Source: Imbricaverruca yamaguchii (lineage: Eukaryota > Arthropoda > Thecostraca > Neoverrucidae). Taken from it: a stretch of 64,000 nucleotides of DNA. The DNA lies in contig JAOTOL010001656.1 in assembly GCA_034440575.1 (NCBI GenBank), forward strand, positions 2,378,001 through 2,442,000. Direction: 5' to 3'. The translations under genes were made by a program, and so were the position numbers. This document shows, piece by piece, positions 12,301 to 27,300 of this stretch. How positions within the stretch are numbered: the stretch's first letter is position 1; every line of letters starts with the position of its first letter. The notes under the pieces were generated by a model, which saw only the letters and a program-made list of their open reading frames with translations, was not told the DNA's origin and searched no databases.

Positions 12301-15300
12301 AGCAGATCTTGAAGATCTCGTCGATCTCCGAGCTGCCGGGGAAGAGCGGCCGGTAGGTGTACACCTCGGCCATGATGCAGCCCACCGCCCAGATGTCGAT
12401 CGGACTGCTGTAGTTGGTAGAGCGGAGCAGCACCTCCGGGGCGCGGTACCTGAGGTCAGGTCATGTCATGTGATAATCAGTTAGTCGGTCAGATAACCGG
12501 CCAGTCCTGGCCGATCAGAGCACAGCCTCATTACAGTGGTATGTAAGGTCGTGTTGCTGGTGGGCACCGCTGGAGGAGACAAGCACCATCGAGAGCATTG
12601 TGTTGTCACACAATAGATGTTGTCATATAATATGTTGTCATGCTGTCATAAAATAGGTCGGTGCCTACATACTTAGCCTCATCACTTTTCACCATCTTTT
12701 CATGCAACCAAATGAAATAAAATGCGGTATGTCTAGCTCTACCTGGGCAGTTATTGGTTTGTAGAATATGCTGTTCGTATATTTCTGGCATGCAGAGCAT
12801 TATCCTCTCCAGCAAATGATTCTCTTATTTTTTACTTTGGAGGTTGAATGGCGTTGTTTATGCATGAACTGCTCTGTAGCGAAGTGCTCAAAGTTAACTT
12901 GAAGGTCCAAACTGAAAGTGCAAACAGTTACGGTTTTAAATCTTGAAAAGATGTAAATCCATGTTCAATTTCCCTTAAACGTTTATGCCTATCTAGGTGG
13001 GTCTGAACCCTCTCTTCTCTTCTCTAAACCTTCGAGATTTATAACGGAGGAACCCCAGCACAACACGCTTGCAGATCAGCGTGGGAATGTGCTTACATTC
13101 GTAATTGCGTATAAAAGTTTAAGGGAATTGGACGAAGTATTGGATCCATTTCAATGCAATTGTGTGCCCATCCTTAGTTTGAGCGCACTTGATAGATACT
13201 CACCACCGAGTTGACACATAATCTGTATAAGGAGGCCGGGAGCGAATCTCTCTCGCCAGTCCAAAATCAGCTATCTTGATCAGGTCTGGTCCCATACAAA
13301 GAAGATTCTCCGGCTGCAAAACAGATAAAGCTATTGTCACGTGCGCTCAAGAAGTACTCTCGTTACCCTATCAGAAAATTGCAGGCGGTGCCCAAGGCCA
13401 ATGAAGTCGGCGGTACCTTTCTCTGCCGCAATTAAATCCTGTTACTGTATGTCGGGTAGAATAACATCAGATTCGCTTCGCTTCTCGTTGATGACAAACG
13501 TACATTGCACATTTATAGTTCGACCGCATGTCACGAATTTCGACCAGTGCACGATGTTATTGATGGCGCTAGAATAGCGACGACAAGTAGTGAAAATGCA
13601 GTGCACAGTTGAATCTGGTTCTCTGTTTTTAGTCATGGAAACGGCCTTTGGCGTCCTTTAGTGCCTTGAAACGTGTGTGAATGGTTATAAGCCTCAGACG
13701 TATTGCACTCACCAAAGTGAATCAACAAGATCATCAACAAGAGGCACACATTTCCACCTCCTTCAGCTCGAGCACGAAGCTTCTGGATTGAAATACCGCT
13801 GCATTTGCAGACTCTGCTAACAGAGTCGACCTGCGACCGGCCGCGGTGCAAATGCTTGGCCATATTTACGAGCGAGGAATACTCCACCACAAATTCAACA
13901 TGGTTTGCTTTTTTCTGCAGGATTTGCAAAAAAAATGCGTAGGAAGGATTGTGATTGAACGCGTAAAACAAAAAACAAAAAGATCTGTACTGGTTCTAAA
14001 CGCACATAGCAAGAGTTTAAATCTATGGCATATAACTTTTGAGATTTAGAAGTGTGAAGATCCGGTTTGGTTTTGCTCTTCAGCTGGCCTTTTTTCGCCT
14101 ATGCACGAGTGTATTTTCACTAGGATGTAGTTATCAACTGGAGCCAATAAAAGGCGCCATTAGTGGTGCTGGACAAACAGGCGGGCTATATGGGAGTCCT
14201 AGCCAATGGCAGGTGGCTGAGCATCGTCATCGGCAGGGAATGGGAGAGCTCGGTCGAGGTCACCACCGGCGACACGGCGCGACGCTCAGCACTACCTAGA
14301 CGGGTCCGGTAGGGAGAGCTCGGTCGAGGTCACCACCGGCGACACGGCGCGACGCTCAGCACTACCTAGACGGGTCCGGTAGGGAGAGCTCAGTCGAGGT
14401 CACTACCGGCGACACGGCGCGACGCTCAGCACTACCTGGACGGGTCCGGTAGGGAGAGCTCAGTGAGGTCACTACCGGCGACACGGCGCGACGCTCAGCA
14501 CTACCTAGACGGGTCCGGTAGGGAGAGCTCGGTCGAGGTCACCACCGGCGACACGGCGCGACGCTCAGCACTACCTAGACGGGTCCGGCAGGGATGACGA
14601 AGTGAACCGTTTTCATTTATAAATGGAATTAAACAAGCTCCAATTTCACCCTTCTCGCAATTATCAAAACAATTTGTTGCATGCTTATTGGCCATCATTT
14701 CCCAACGTTATACGAACCACATCCATTTCGGGCGATACAGACGTTGATTCCCTTTTCGATATATTCAAATCCTGAGACTTTAATGGTCCCTGACCATGAT
14801 GTCTGACTGAGAAAATATCCCTGACACAGCTGAGTGTCGAACTCAAGACCTTTGGCTTGTTCACAGAACTGTAACCCCTTCGCCATCCCTGCTCAACACC
14901 ATGACAGCAGCGCCCATATCTGCAGGGCACTGGCATATCACCTTCATATCTCTGTGGAAGAAGCCGTGCTTGTGCATAAACGCCAGCCCCTGCAGCACCT
15001 GGTACATGATGTTCCTGATGACTGGCTCAGACATCATTTTGTCCCTGGAAATGCAACAACAGCGTGTCTGTCAACAGACGATCGCACCATGTTCCAACGA
15101 GATTGTAGGGTACACCTATCAAGTTGTACATCACTGAGCAAGTTTCCTCATTCGTGAGTCGCAATCTGGAGATTATTCGAGTGTTGGAAGGCGTTTGAGC
15201 TCAGTTACCGCTATATTCTGTGATGCTAGTCATTTTTTTTCTCACGAATATGATAAGGCTAAAAGGGCAATTTCAACCGATAGCCATCTACATATCAAAT

Positions 15301-18300
15301 TACACACCAGTAATTTTCATTCGTAGTGTAAATTGATTAGTTGGTTTTCGTATTTCTTTGCAGTTAGCGATCGACAGGGCATGGTGCAGAAAAAATGTAC
15401 AATGCTGTTTTTTGGGAAATATTTCCAGTGCGTGCGGCACGTGGTACTGACAAGTGTTATTATACTTCTGACCTGTTTGAAGCGCACAGTTCTTCCTCGT
15501 GCAGAACTTTCAACACGCATGCAGATGATTGCTCATGCAAACAGATTGCAGACATTTTGCGAGCATTTGAGACTACAGTGAATATTTCAAGGACAAAAAA
15601 GTCTTCCGTTGACCTGCTTTAATTACACATTTGAAATGATCGCTTCTATTTGGGGAGAATGCGGTGAGTCAGAACCAACCAAGCAACAACACCCCACAAA
15701 ATCGTCTTGGAAGTGTCACTGCGCGTGAAACAGCTACACGTCGATACGACCCCTGCTTTCTATACCGCTGCGATATTCCGTGAGAAGATCTTCCATAAAG
15801 GCCCATGAGGAAATTACATTCGCGTATGCATGCAGCCCATGTGATAGCAAGAATTGGTGAGCGATTATTTAGCAGCTGGACAATGTATGCACGTGCACGC
15901 ATACAGAGAGGACCATACAAATGTCGGAAGGCCGTGTGAATGGGGTTTGGCCTGGTGCGAGTGTCAGTAAAGGAGCATCCAACCGGCGGCACAGGAGAAA
16001 CGGTGGGAGAATAGAAGAACTGTATCGCCAAAACTCCGTGAATTTTTGCTACTCACTCGTGAGGCAGCGTTATGTACATGGCAGTTGTCTGTTGTTGCTT
16101 GAAAGCGAACAGTTTATTGTCCCCTGTTATTGCGAAGAAGTATTTTTACGTGGTGCTCACAGCCTTCAGCGCAGCAAGTCCATGTCAGTGTGCTTGAATA
16201 CATTCTTGACACGTACTATTACACTAATACATTATTTTTACATTAATGCAATTAATAATACGTATTACAATACATTCTTTACTCTCCTAAAATATCCGCT
16301 TTGAATTGCCCATATTTTGTGTTCGTAAAACAAGAAGCCGAGAGGGTAATTGAACGCACCACGTATTTTTTTTCACACAGTTAGCGTGGCGATTCTTTTT
16401 CTAGGATCAGAATCGAAATCCATGGCATATTTACCAAGTTCTCTATCCTAAATTCCCCTACGGAGAGAAAACTACAACTTATGCATGATGAAGTTGTCAT
16501 GTCGGTACACATGAATTCGTTTGTTCCAGTTGGAGATTTAACAAAGCTGCTTGTATAGTGCGCCTAAGATAACCTAACTCGAAAATGCTTGGAAAACTTA
16601 GTGCACTCGCTACTATCGACCAGTAATTCCAATATTGAACGTACCTTTTACCAGCCCGCATGCTCTGCTGGCTGTAATACAAGGTCAGCAATACATAGAG
16701 CTGGGCGAATGGAACCGCAAGCTTACGTACAGAAGGATGGGTAAGCTATGAATAGTGGTTAACAGTCAGATATTGAGTTGTAGTTAATGCTGCAAGGTAA
16801 TATTCGTATGCGTTTAGAAGCGAGGCCTGGGCGACGAGTGCTTGGAGAAAATGTCCATTTATCCGCAAATAAATGCGCCGACATGTGTAGCAAATAGACA
16901 ACGTGTGGTGAACTAAACAATTCACTCCATGGAACGTATCGACGAAGTCATCATGCGTACCCAAATACCTTTGACCAGACCATTGGTCCGCAAACCAAAC
17001 ACGATATTTTTTTAACAACCTTATGAAGCGCTTTAAAACCCCAAGTTTTCACTCAGTTACAGAACCTTACCTTAGTTATCCGTATTTCTTTACAAGGGCA
17101 CAAGTTGTTTCTGAGACAATGTCGAAGTGTACCTAGGTTATTCGAAAGTAGAGGATCGCAATAGCGAAGCACACCGCGAAATACAGCACATCACGGCAGC
17201 CATAACTGAGCAGATGCGTGCTAAGCGGTTCCATGGGTCCGCAACAGAGCAGCCAGAAGGTCACATCACAGGAAAACCAGCCGCATGGCGAAAATGGCAG
17301 GTTCATGTAGAAATGTATGTTGCGTAATTGTTGTATTCTCAGTCTTACCTGTCCTTCATCATCTGATAAAGATTCTCCTTCATGTACTCGAAGACAAAAT
17401 ACAGAGTGTCATTTTCCCGGATGACTTCTTTTAGCTTCACGACGTTTGCGTGGCTTAGCTTTTTCAGAGACTGCAAATGAAGATGACGTTAGTACGATAG
17501 CCCGATAATCGCGAGCGTGCAAATTGGCGAATCAGATGGAACCCATATGTCAGTCGGCCAGCACCCGCCTCTCGTTATTACTAATCGATCTGGAATAATC
17601 GGAGCCATTATATTCGGCCAAATTCCAACATTTTATGAACCAATGCGACAAAGACAAGACAGTTATGCCATCTTGCCTTGGTCATGATAGCGACCATTGT
17701 AACGCTGAGATCCTCTGGTTATGGAAAGCACGTATGGCGTTCGGCAATGGAGACATTTGATAATGGACAGTCACGTAATGGAGCACGTTCATTAATTGGT
17801 TAGCGTTGGTACCTGTCTTCAGTACTGGTTATTTTGTGCGGGCGAGAGAAGTGTCGGCGCCGGTCTGTGTGTATACGATGACGTGGGCGGTGCTGCGAGT
17901 GATGGCGTGTCGGCGCCGGCCTGTGTGTATACGATGACGTGGGCGGTGTTGCGAGTGTGGCGGGCAGCGTTGACGTGTCGGCGCCGGTCTGTGTGTATAC
18001 GATGACGTGGGCGGTGCTGCGAGTGATGGCGTGTCGGCGCCGGTCTGTGTGTATACGATGACGTGGGCGGTGCTGCGAGTGATGGCGTGTCGGCGCCGGC
18101 CTGTGTGTATACGATGACGTGGGCGGTGCTTGCGGTTTGCGATGGTGGTGGGCGTGTCGGCGCCGGTCTGTGTGTATACGATGACGTGGGCGGTGTTGCG
18201 AGTGTGATGGCGTGTCGGCGCCGGTCTGTGTGTATACGATGACGTGGGTGGTGCTGCGGGTGATGGCGTGTCGGCGCCGGTCTGTGTGTATACGATGACG

Positions 18301-21300
18301 TGGGTGGTGTTGCGAGTGATGGCGTGTCGGCGCCGGTCTGTGTGTATACGATGACGTGGGTGGTGCTGCGAGTGATGGCGTGTCGGCGCCGGTCTGTGTG
18401 TATACGATGACGTGGGCGGTGTTGCGAGTGTGGCGGGCAGCGTTGACGTGTCGGCGCCGGTCTGTGTGTATACGATGACGTGGGCGGTGCTGCGAGTGAT
18501 GGCGTGTCGGCGCCGGTCTGTGTGTATACGATGACGTGGGCGGTGTTGCGAGTGTGGCGGGCAGCGTTGACGTGTCGGCGCCGGTCTGTGTGTATACGAT
18601 GACGTGGGCGGTGCTGCGAGTGATGGAGTGTCGGCGCCGGTCTGTGTGTATACGATGACGTGGGCGGTGTTGCGAGTGTGGCGGGCAGCGTTGACGTGTC
18701 GGCGCCGGTCTGTGTGTATACGATGACGTGGGCGGTGCTGCGAGTGATGGAGTGTCGGCGCCGGTCTGTGTGTATACGATGACGTGGGCGGTGTTGCGAG
18801 TGTGGCGGGCAGCGTTGACGTGTCGGCGCCGGTCTGTGTGTATACGATGACGTGGGCGGTGCTGCGAGTGATGGAGTGTCGGCGCCGGCCTGTGTGTATA
18901 CGATGACGTGGGCGGTGTTGCGAGTGTGGCGGGCAGCGTTGACGTGTCGGCGCCGGTCTGTGTGTATACGATGACGTGGGCGGTGCTGCGAGTGATGGCG
19001 TGTCGGCGCCGGTCTGTGTGTATACGATGACGTGGGCGGTGTTGCGAGTGTGGCGGGCAGCGTTGACGTGTCGGCGCCGGTCTGTGTGTATACGATGACG
19101 TGGGTGGTGCTGCGAGTGATGGCGTGTCGGCGCCGGTCTGTGTGTATACGATGACGTGGGTGGTGCTGCGAGTGATGGCGTGTCGGCGCCGGTCTGTGTG
19201 TATACGATGACGTGGGCGGTGCTGCGAGTGATGGAGTGTCGGCGCCGGCCTGTGTGTATACGATGACGTGGGCGGTGCTGCGAGTGATGGCGTGTCGGCG
19301 CCGGTCTGTGTGTATACGATGACGTGGGCGGTGCTGCGAGTGATGGAGTGTCGGCGCCGGCCTGTGTGTATACGATGACGTGGGTGGTGCTGCGGGTGAT
19401 GGCGAATGTGGTGAGGTCGGGATGTGGCGTTGTGTTCGTGCAAAAGTGAAAGTATACTCTCGTGCGATGGTGTGCAGTGGTTCAATGTAGCACAATGTTA
19501 AGGCTGGCCAGCCCCACCGGCAAGGTGACCTTCCTTATTTAAAAAAAAAAACATGTCCGGATTCGTTGCACCCAGAACCAAGTTTTCACCCCTGGGCTCG
19601 TCGCCGTTAGGTTTCCTCCGGGGATCCAGAGGTTAGCTGTGAGGCAGAAAGAAGTTGAGTACTCGGTGGGGGTGGGCTTCCTTCTCGAGTCGCAGGTGTG
19701 CTCATCAAGGGTGCCTGGAGCTCCTGCTACTTGCTGTCTTCTTGCTTCTTGCTCTTCTGTTCTTCGTGTTTCTTGGGCTTCTGGCGCCTGCTGGCGTCGC
19801 TTTTGGATGTCGGGACGCGCGATCGCTCTTCTAGGAGCCTCTCTACGGAAAGACCTCCTGGACGTTATCTTGTGCATTTCCAAGTCTGGCGTAGTCCCGT
19901 TTGGACATTTTTTAATCCATTGCGTCATTCCAGGCTGATCGGTGGGTATTTGGTGACATTCGCACGGATTTTGTATTGCAGAGCTTACGAACATTCCTGA
20001 GTATGCGAATCGGCATGGTAAAGAAGTAGCATAAGAATAGTGTAATTCTAAAATTAAGGGCAATAAATGAATGATATTCAAGGTTTTCCAGAACCTTCGA
20101 ATACCATTTGCATTAACAAAATTCATCCTGTGTCAAGTATTCTGAAGAAGTCCCTAGGTGGCTTACTTGGTGCGACACCCGTTTACACGTGATTTTCTTT
20201 GGTGCGACCCTGTCTAGAGGAGATCTTCCTCGGTATGACACCTGCCTATACGTAACCTCCCCCGATGTGACCCCGTCTGCGGGTGACCTCCCTGGGTACG
20301 ACACCCGTCTGCGAGTGACCTCCCCGGGTACGACACCCGTCTGCGGGTGACCTCCCTGGGTACGACACCCGTCTGCGGGTGACCTCCCTGGATACAACAC
20401 CCATCTGCGGGTGACCTCCCTGGGTACGACACCCGTCTGCGTGTGACCTTCCTGAGTACGACACCCATCTACGGGTGGCCTCCCTGGATACGACACCCGT
20501 CTGCAGGTGACCTCCCTGAATACGACACCCATCTGCAGGTGACCTCCCTGAGTACGACACCCGTCTGCGGGTGACTTCCCTCAGTACACCTGTCTACGGC
20601 TCACTTCCCTCCAGGGACAAATTAGTTACGAAGTAGGATGGAATATACCACTTACTGAACACTGAATCTACATCCTTCCCAAAGAAGAATCGACACCGTG
20701 CTTCTTGGTGCGTGCTTGTAAAGTCTTCATGCTTCGTTTCTAACCGGATCCAGTGTAGAAGCATCGTATCTTTTCTCACCATAACGGATCTTGGATCGTG
20801 ATTACGAACATCCTGTGACGCAATTATAGGTGAAGGGATTACCTATGATATGATATGCTATTCAGTGCCAATTTATGGTATGAGTTTGTATCGTTTCGTT
20901 GATAACGGTATCCCCAAATTAGGTGCCCTTGAAAACACGCAAAACGGGAACAGGCTTATGTATGGAATTATCTAAAAAATTGGTTTTCAGGACTTAACAA
21001 GATTTTAGGTAGCACTAAATCCATGACGATTTCAACATACTACAATGCTCGTTTCGACATCTCACACCTAACGATAACTCGTGGTTCTAGCACTGCCTCC
21101 CTTGGTACGCACCCGTCTGCGGGTAACCTCCGTCGGTACGACACCCGTCCACGGGCGACCTCCCTTGGTGTGACACCCGCCTACGGATGACCTTCACACG
21201 AGCCGTTATCGGTCGATGACCACCTGCCATACCCGAGCAGGATCATTAAACTGGCCTGGCTAGGGGGTCGCGGTAGCTCAGGCGGCAGGGCATTGGACTC

Positions 21301-24300
21301 TTCATTGCGAGATCGTGGATTCGTGATCGTGAAGTTCACAACCCGTCGGGATTACCGAATCCACCCGGCTCACCAGTCGGCGCGAGAAGTCTGCGACACC
21401 ACATGGAATGCGTCGTAAAATAGCCCGAGGTCTTTCTTCCTCGACCGGCCTAACTACACCACGGCGACCGGCTATTCTCACTGTTCCATTATTCGCGCAG
21501 TTGGAATAAGACGTTACTTTTGGCTTTGTCTTGCGAATGGAAATGTTGCGTGGACTCCTTACGTGTGTAGTCTGCTGGTTCCAGCTGGAAATGCAAGGAA
21601 ATGGTTTTGTCCATTAATCTAACTGGGGAGAATGTTTTCTTGAAACTCTAGACCCCAAAAATGACGTAGAAAAGACTAAGTAGTTCAAAGCCAGCACGTT
21701 TTCTATGCATTACCATGCAATCGATGGGTTCTTCAAGCATCGTGCTGCTTATCGCATTACTGCTCTCATGGGATGTACACTTGTTAGGTAATGAAATATT
21801 TAGAAATGTTCCTCGCACCTGACCTATCTCCTCCCTTTTGTGTTTTCGTAATATTCACCATTGGCCAAGATGTAGCTGTGGCACGATAATTATAATAGTA
21901 TATAATTATAATTATATAATAGTAGACGAGAGGAACAAAACCAACACATTTAAAGTGGTGAAACTACACGCAAAGGAACTTGGATCAGTTTGAACTTTCA
22001 CACGCTTCATTGTGATTCTTGTAATGCAAGGAACAAAATCTAACTAACAATATGGATTACAAATGTATTCATCTTGATAAATATGATTATTTATTTTCCT
22101 CGTTCGTGTCTTGACATTGTGTGGTTTAGATGTCACACGTTCTTACCTCACTGTCTTAGGTTGTACGATGGATAGTTAAATTTTCGTGCACTTTGTGGCC
22201 TATCTAAGCCGATCAGTGTTCAGCAGACTGAATTTCCTGGTGTGGTTTTAGCTTTTCCGGGAGACTAAATGGATTCGGTAAGTGTACTTTAAAACAATCG
22301 TTAATTCCTTTAAACTCAATTCGATAGGTCTCCATCGGTGGCATAGAGTTATCACGATTACTCGGGACGACTAACGGCAGCAATTTCACTGTTCGGTGGT
22401 CATTGACTTTTCAGTGTGCTTTCACGATGAAGTCCACAAACTACATTCTGAGGTCACGCCATCCCATAGTCTCGGCCACGCGGCACATTCAACACCGGGT
22501 TGTCATGGCGACTGATACCACGCACGGACACTATTATGCACGTGCCTCTGTTTCCTCGGGGAGCATGCTGTCGACTTTTGTTCGCTGTATAGCATTGATC
22601 GCTGTATTGATCCGAACATTTTGCTGAACAAATGCTGGAACGTTCTGGATGAGCAACATAAACACTCGAGTTTCAGTTTAATGTCCCCGAACTTTGTAAA
22701 AACACTGCAGTGACTAGAGCAAGTTATTTCACGTCTCCCGCTGCAATTAACCAAGCCATATATGTACGTTACAAAGGCACGTTCTCTGCAGTATAGATGT
22801 TATCGGGCCAATTTATGCCGACAAAGTCAACCGACACCCACTCGTTTGGCCGCGGAAACGTGTTCAGCCTTTGACGCCTGGCCCATTGCCCTGGTTAACC
22901 ACTCTACAATCATGTTGGCTCCAACAACGGACATTACTGCGTGTTACCAAATACCAGCGCACTGCGCCATTAGAGGCGCGGGATTAGCGGCGAGAAGCGT
23001 AGTACTATGTAGGGCGTCGATGCTACAGACACAAGATGAAGCGCCATACCGTTATCAACAAGGAACGGTCACCAGTGGCGGCGCGGTCGTGGTCATTATA
23101 GGTGGCGCGGTGCGGTGTACAACGCCACCTATAGTGACACGGCGCGGTAGCATCACTGTGAACAAAAAAGTGAAGGGCAGCACTAATCTTTAGCAAGCGC
23201 AAGTTTGCAAGCGCAAGATATAACTCTAAAGTGAAATCCTGAGTCAAAGATGTAAGATTTAAAACTCCGCAGCGTATAAATAGGTAATACAAGCGGGAAT
23301 GGTCAGGTGGGCGGGTTTAGATCAGACGGGCCGGGGTGAAACGGGTCGTAGTCAGGCGGGTCGATGTCAGACGGGCCGAGGTCAGGCGGGCCGATGTCAG
23401 ACGGGCCGATGTCAGGCGGGTCGATGTCAGGCGGGTCGATGTCAGGCGGGTCGATGTCAGGCGGGTCGATGTCAGGCGGGTCGATGTCAGGCGGGTCGAT
23501 GTCAGGCGGGTCGCAGTCAGGCGGGTCGAGGTCAGGCGGGTCGAGGCCAGGCGATCCGAGGTCAGACGGGTTGTAGTCAGGCGGGTCGATGTCAGGCGGG
23601 TCTGAGTCAGGCGGGTCGATGTCAGACGGGCCGAGGTCAGGCGGGCCGAGGTTAGACGGGCCGAGGTCAGACTGGCCGAGGTCAGACGGGTTGTGGTCAG
23701 GAGGCGGGCCGAGGTCGAGCGGGCTTGAGTCGGACGGGCCAAGGTCAGGCGAGGGGCCGAAGTAGAGCGGGTGGAGGTCAGCCGGTCCGGAGTCAGACGA
23801 GCTATAGTCAGGAGGGCCGAGGTCGGGTGGACAGGCCAGATTGATCTGTCTCTCTCGATTGTTTATTTATTGGTCTGTCGATTGCTTATTTATAGTTTTT
23901 ACGAGTCCACTGTTTTGGCCAAATTGCGTCGCCAATCTCTCACACCCATTAGTCAAATGTGAAGTGGAGATACATGGGAAACTCGAACCTCCAACATTTC
24001 GGTTGGTAGGTGAGTACTATACCTTGGTCAATTCGTCTCTCTCCCCTGGCCTGAATCGTTTCTCTCATGTGAAATTTCCCGTACGTCACGTGAGCTTATG
24101 TTCGACTCTGAATAAATATCAAGTTAAAAGTGGAAGTGTTTCGTTTACTACAATTATATTGAATAATTGAGATGATATAGCAATATCCGTGAACAAACAA
24201 ATAAGCGAGTTATATCGTTTCGACAGCCTCTAGTACGCCTTTACAGGAACAGGACTTTCGAAATGTTCTACGGGCACGAACGTTGCTCCTTTATTCTACA

Positions 24301-27300
24301 TGTGGAGTTATTGTAAAATTTGCTCCGAAACGGGTGCTCCATACAAGCGGAAATATCACCATAAAGTGTGTTCAAGCAATCTTAAGTGTTTATGTACAGA
24401 CCATAATATTGGACATCAGGTACTCATCAATTAACAGCTATATAACCCTCTAGGAACTTCCAGTTTCTTATTTCTGCAAAATGATCATGAGCATGACACG
24501 GAAGGTAAATCAACTACCGTATTGATAGTAATAAACATGTGGATGCATCGATTCTTTTTGACATTCCCGACGTTAGGACACCCGAAATCAATGCAGGGAA
24601 TCCTTGTATGTGTGACACGCACTAATTTGCCATGGTGAGCATCCTACCGAGTGAATCCTTGTATGTGTTACACGCACTAATTTGCCATGGTGAGCATCCT
24701 ACCGAAATAAGTGATTATGTCCAATGGACGGACAGGGTGTCTCGTCTAGAGGTTCCCTTTCAAGTTGGGGCATTTCGAGCTAGAAGATTCTTTCACTTCG
24801 CACAATGACTGTGTTCATCATATTTGAAGGAATGTTTTGTAACCACACTGAGGTCATGAGAAGACTAAGACGCCATCGTCGTAGGTGTGCATCGACAGAG
24901 CTGTGTCCAGCTTGAAGTCGCTCGGTGATAGGTAGAACCTTCTACAACCTTCTATCTAACCTGACCTATGTCGGTGCAATCAAAACTATATGTAGCAAAA
25001 TGTAAGCTTGGCATGCTTGATCTTATGTTGTATTGTCATATCTCCATCTTACAATTATATTATGTTTTCAAAAAGCACACATTTCTGGTACCTATTTCAA
25101 TGCAAGGCACGTTCATTACCTTCACTTCCAAATTGCAATTGATCACTTTGCTGCATTACAACGCACTGCAATATTGGACTGTATTTAGTCAGCACCGCAA
25201 GTGTTGCGTACACTGTGCGGGGTGTTGCAGCTGAGACAGTGTAGGATGGCAGGTACATGTATTATTGCATTTAAAATTAAAGCACTAATTGACAAATGCC
25301 CCACGTTCCGGGGCAAGACATTCTTCCCGGGCAAATATGCGATCACAGTAGACCTTCCTTTCCGTAGGTGTCCATTTGGCTGAAACAAAAAAAAATATGT
25401 TGACGGATGAGGATTGGGGGTGGGGTCACTCGAGCCTCCTGGAAAGGGCGCCTTTTCCGATCAGGATGGCACCACCTTTCCATGGTGGTTACATGCTCCT
25501 TGTGGTACCTCTCCCCCTGCATCCGCCGCTGTATATGACGGCCAGCCTGCTGATTCAAACAGCAAGTCACTCAGCTGTCGCAATGCTGCGCCGCAACACA
25601 GCTGTGGCTCCACGCTCAGTCGGCTGCTGTAGCGAAACTACCACATTGGGAAGGCAACCTCCCATCAGTAAATCTCCAAGGAACGTTTGACCCAACTAGA
25701 ACCATCACCCAAGGGTAGGATCCGGGGAAAACTATGTCGATATAAAGTTTACCTCCATGACTGCTGAATCCTAAAGCATTGTTTTCCCCGTCATTCCGAA
25801 TAATTCACACCCATTGCTGGGTAACTTTCAGAAACTGCGTATTCGCACTAGGGCTGGCCAATAACAAGCTATTCCACTAGACCACTGTTGCACCATTTAC
25901 CTGAGTAACATTTTTTGTTACGATTTATGTGCAGGAAACGCATGAATCTACGCCGTTAGAATGCTCAGACCTCTCTTCCAAAATCATCTTGAAAATTGAG
26001 AAACAGTGTCGTTAATAGCAGATCATATATCCCGTCGCTTTTGGTACGAAGGCTTTAGTTTTGTTCTTCGTTTCCTATCATTTGGTTCTTCGTTTCCGTT
26101 TCCTATCCTGTGAGTCTTTCATTGTTCTCGAAATACTTCCCAGCATCTTTATCTTTTTTTAATCCATCATCACGGAATCTCATTTGACGGAGCTCCGTGA
26201 CTTCCCTCAACACAACACAAAAAACGACGTAAGGAAGTACCATTCTGTTCTTATTCGTGATTCTGGGTTGCCACTTCCAAGTAAGCCTTTTCGCAGTTCT
26301 TCCTGGCGAAGTCATCCTTTCACCAGGATCATTTTTATTGTCTTTGGACGGTTTCCCTTTCCTTTTTCTTTGCGTATTTCAGCGTTATCCCTATTGCGGC
26401 CAATACTCCCTGGCAGTGCTCACTCATCTTTCGACCATAATCATATTTATCTCTCTCTCTCTCAAGTTGGTGCTAATTAGCCGCAGAAGTTATACGTACT
26501 ATATTTCAAATTCACCTCCATTTTTCCTGACCATGATCGCCATGACCATGACCATGACAATGACAATGACCATGACAATGACCATGACCATGACCATGAC
26601 CATGACCATGACCATGACCATGACCATGACCATGACCATGACCATGACCATGACCATGACCATGACCATGACCATGACCATGACCATGACCATGACCATG
26701 ACCATGACCATGACCATGACCATGACCATGACCATGACCATGACAATGACAATGACAATGACAATGACCATGACCATGACCATGACAATGACAATGACAA
26801 TGACCATGACCATGACCATGACCATGACCATGACCATGACCATGACCATGACCATGACCATGACCATGACCATGACCATGACCATGACCATGACCATGAC
26901 CATGACCATGACAATGACAATGACCATGACCATGACCATGACCATGACCATGACCATGGCCATGACCATGACCATGACCATGACCATGACCATGACCATG
27001 ACCATGACCATGACCATGGCCATAGCCATGGGACCTACCTGTCCATCGAGGGAAAATCGTATATTTCTTTGAGCGCATTCGGAGCACTTTTGGGTTGTGG
27101 CATGCAGATAACTGCGGCTAAAATTCCTGGATGTTGGTCAACGACAGTTGCTCAAGGATTTTTTCTGACCTTGGCTGTTTCTTGTGTTAGTTTTAATACT
27201 CGGAATCGTCCTCTACTTCTCGTGAACTTGTTCCTCTTGCTGGAGAACTTAAAGGATTCTTTGCAAAACATACATATCTTTCTCATTGGTATTGGTGATA

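Noticed and set aside
17800..19495. Two overlapping minus-strand frames of about 560 codons
   Set aside because: Artefact of the 56/68-bp array; translated units are frame-permuted copies with no non-repetitive protein core.
21262..21345. Functional tRNA gene
   Set aside because: Only the 5' half resembles a tRNA; T arm and acceptor stem do not pair, so a SINE relic is more likely.
22762..23193. 143-codon plus-strand frame
   Set aside because: No protein features; it includes the inverted repeat at 23092-23138.
26257..27087. Met-Thr, His-Gly and Ser-Trp dipeptide proteins
   Set aside because: Translation of a hexanucleotide microsatellite.
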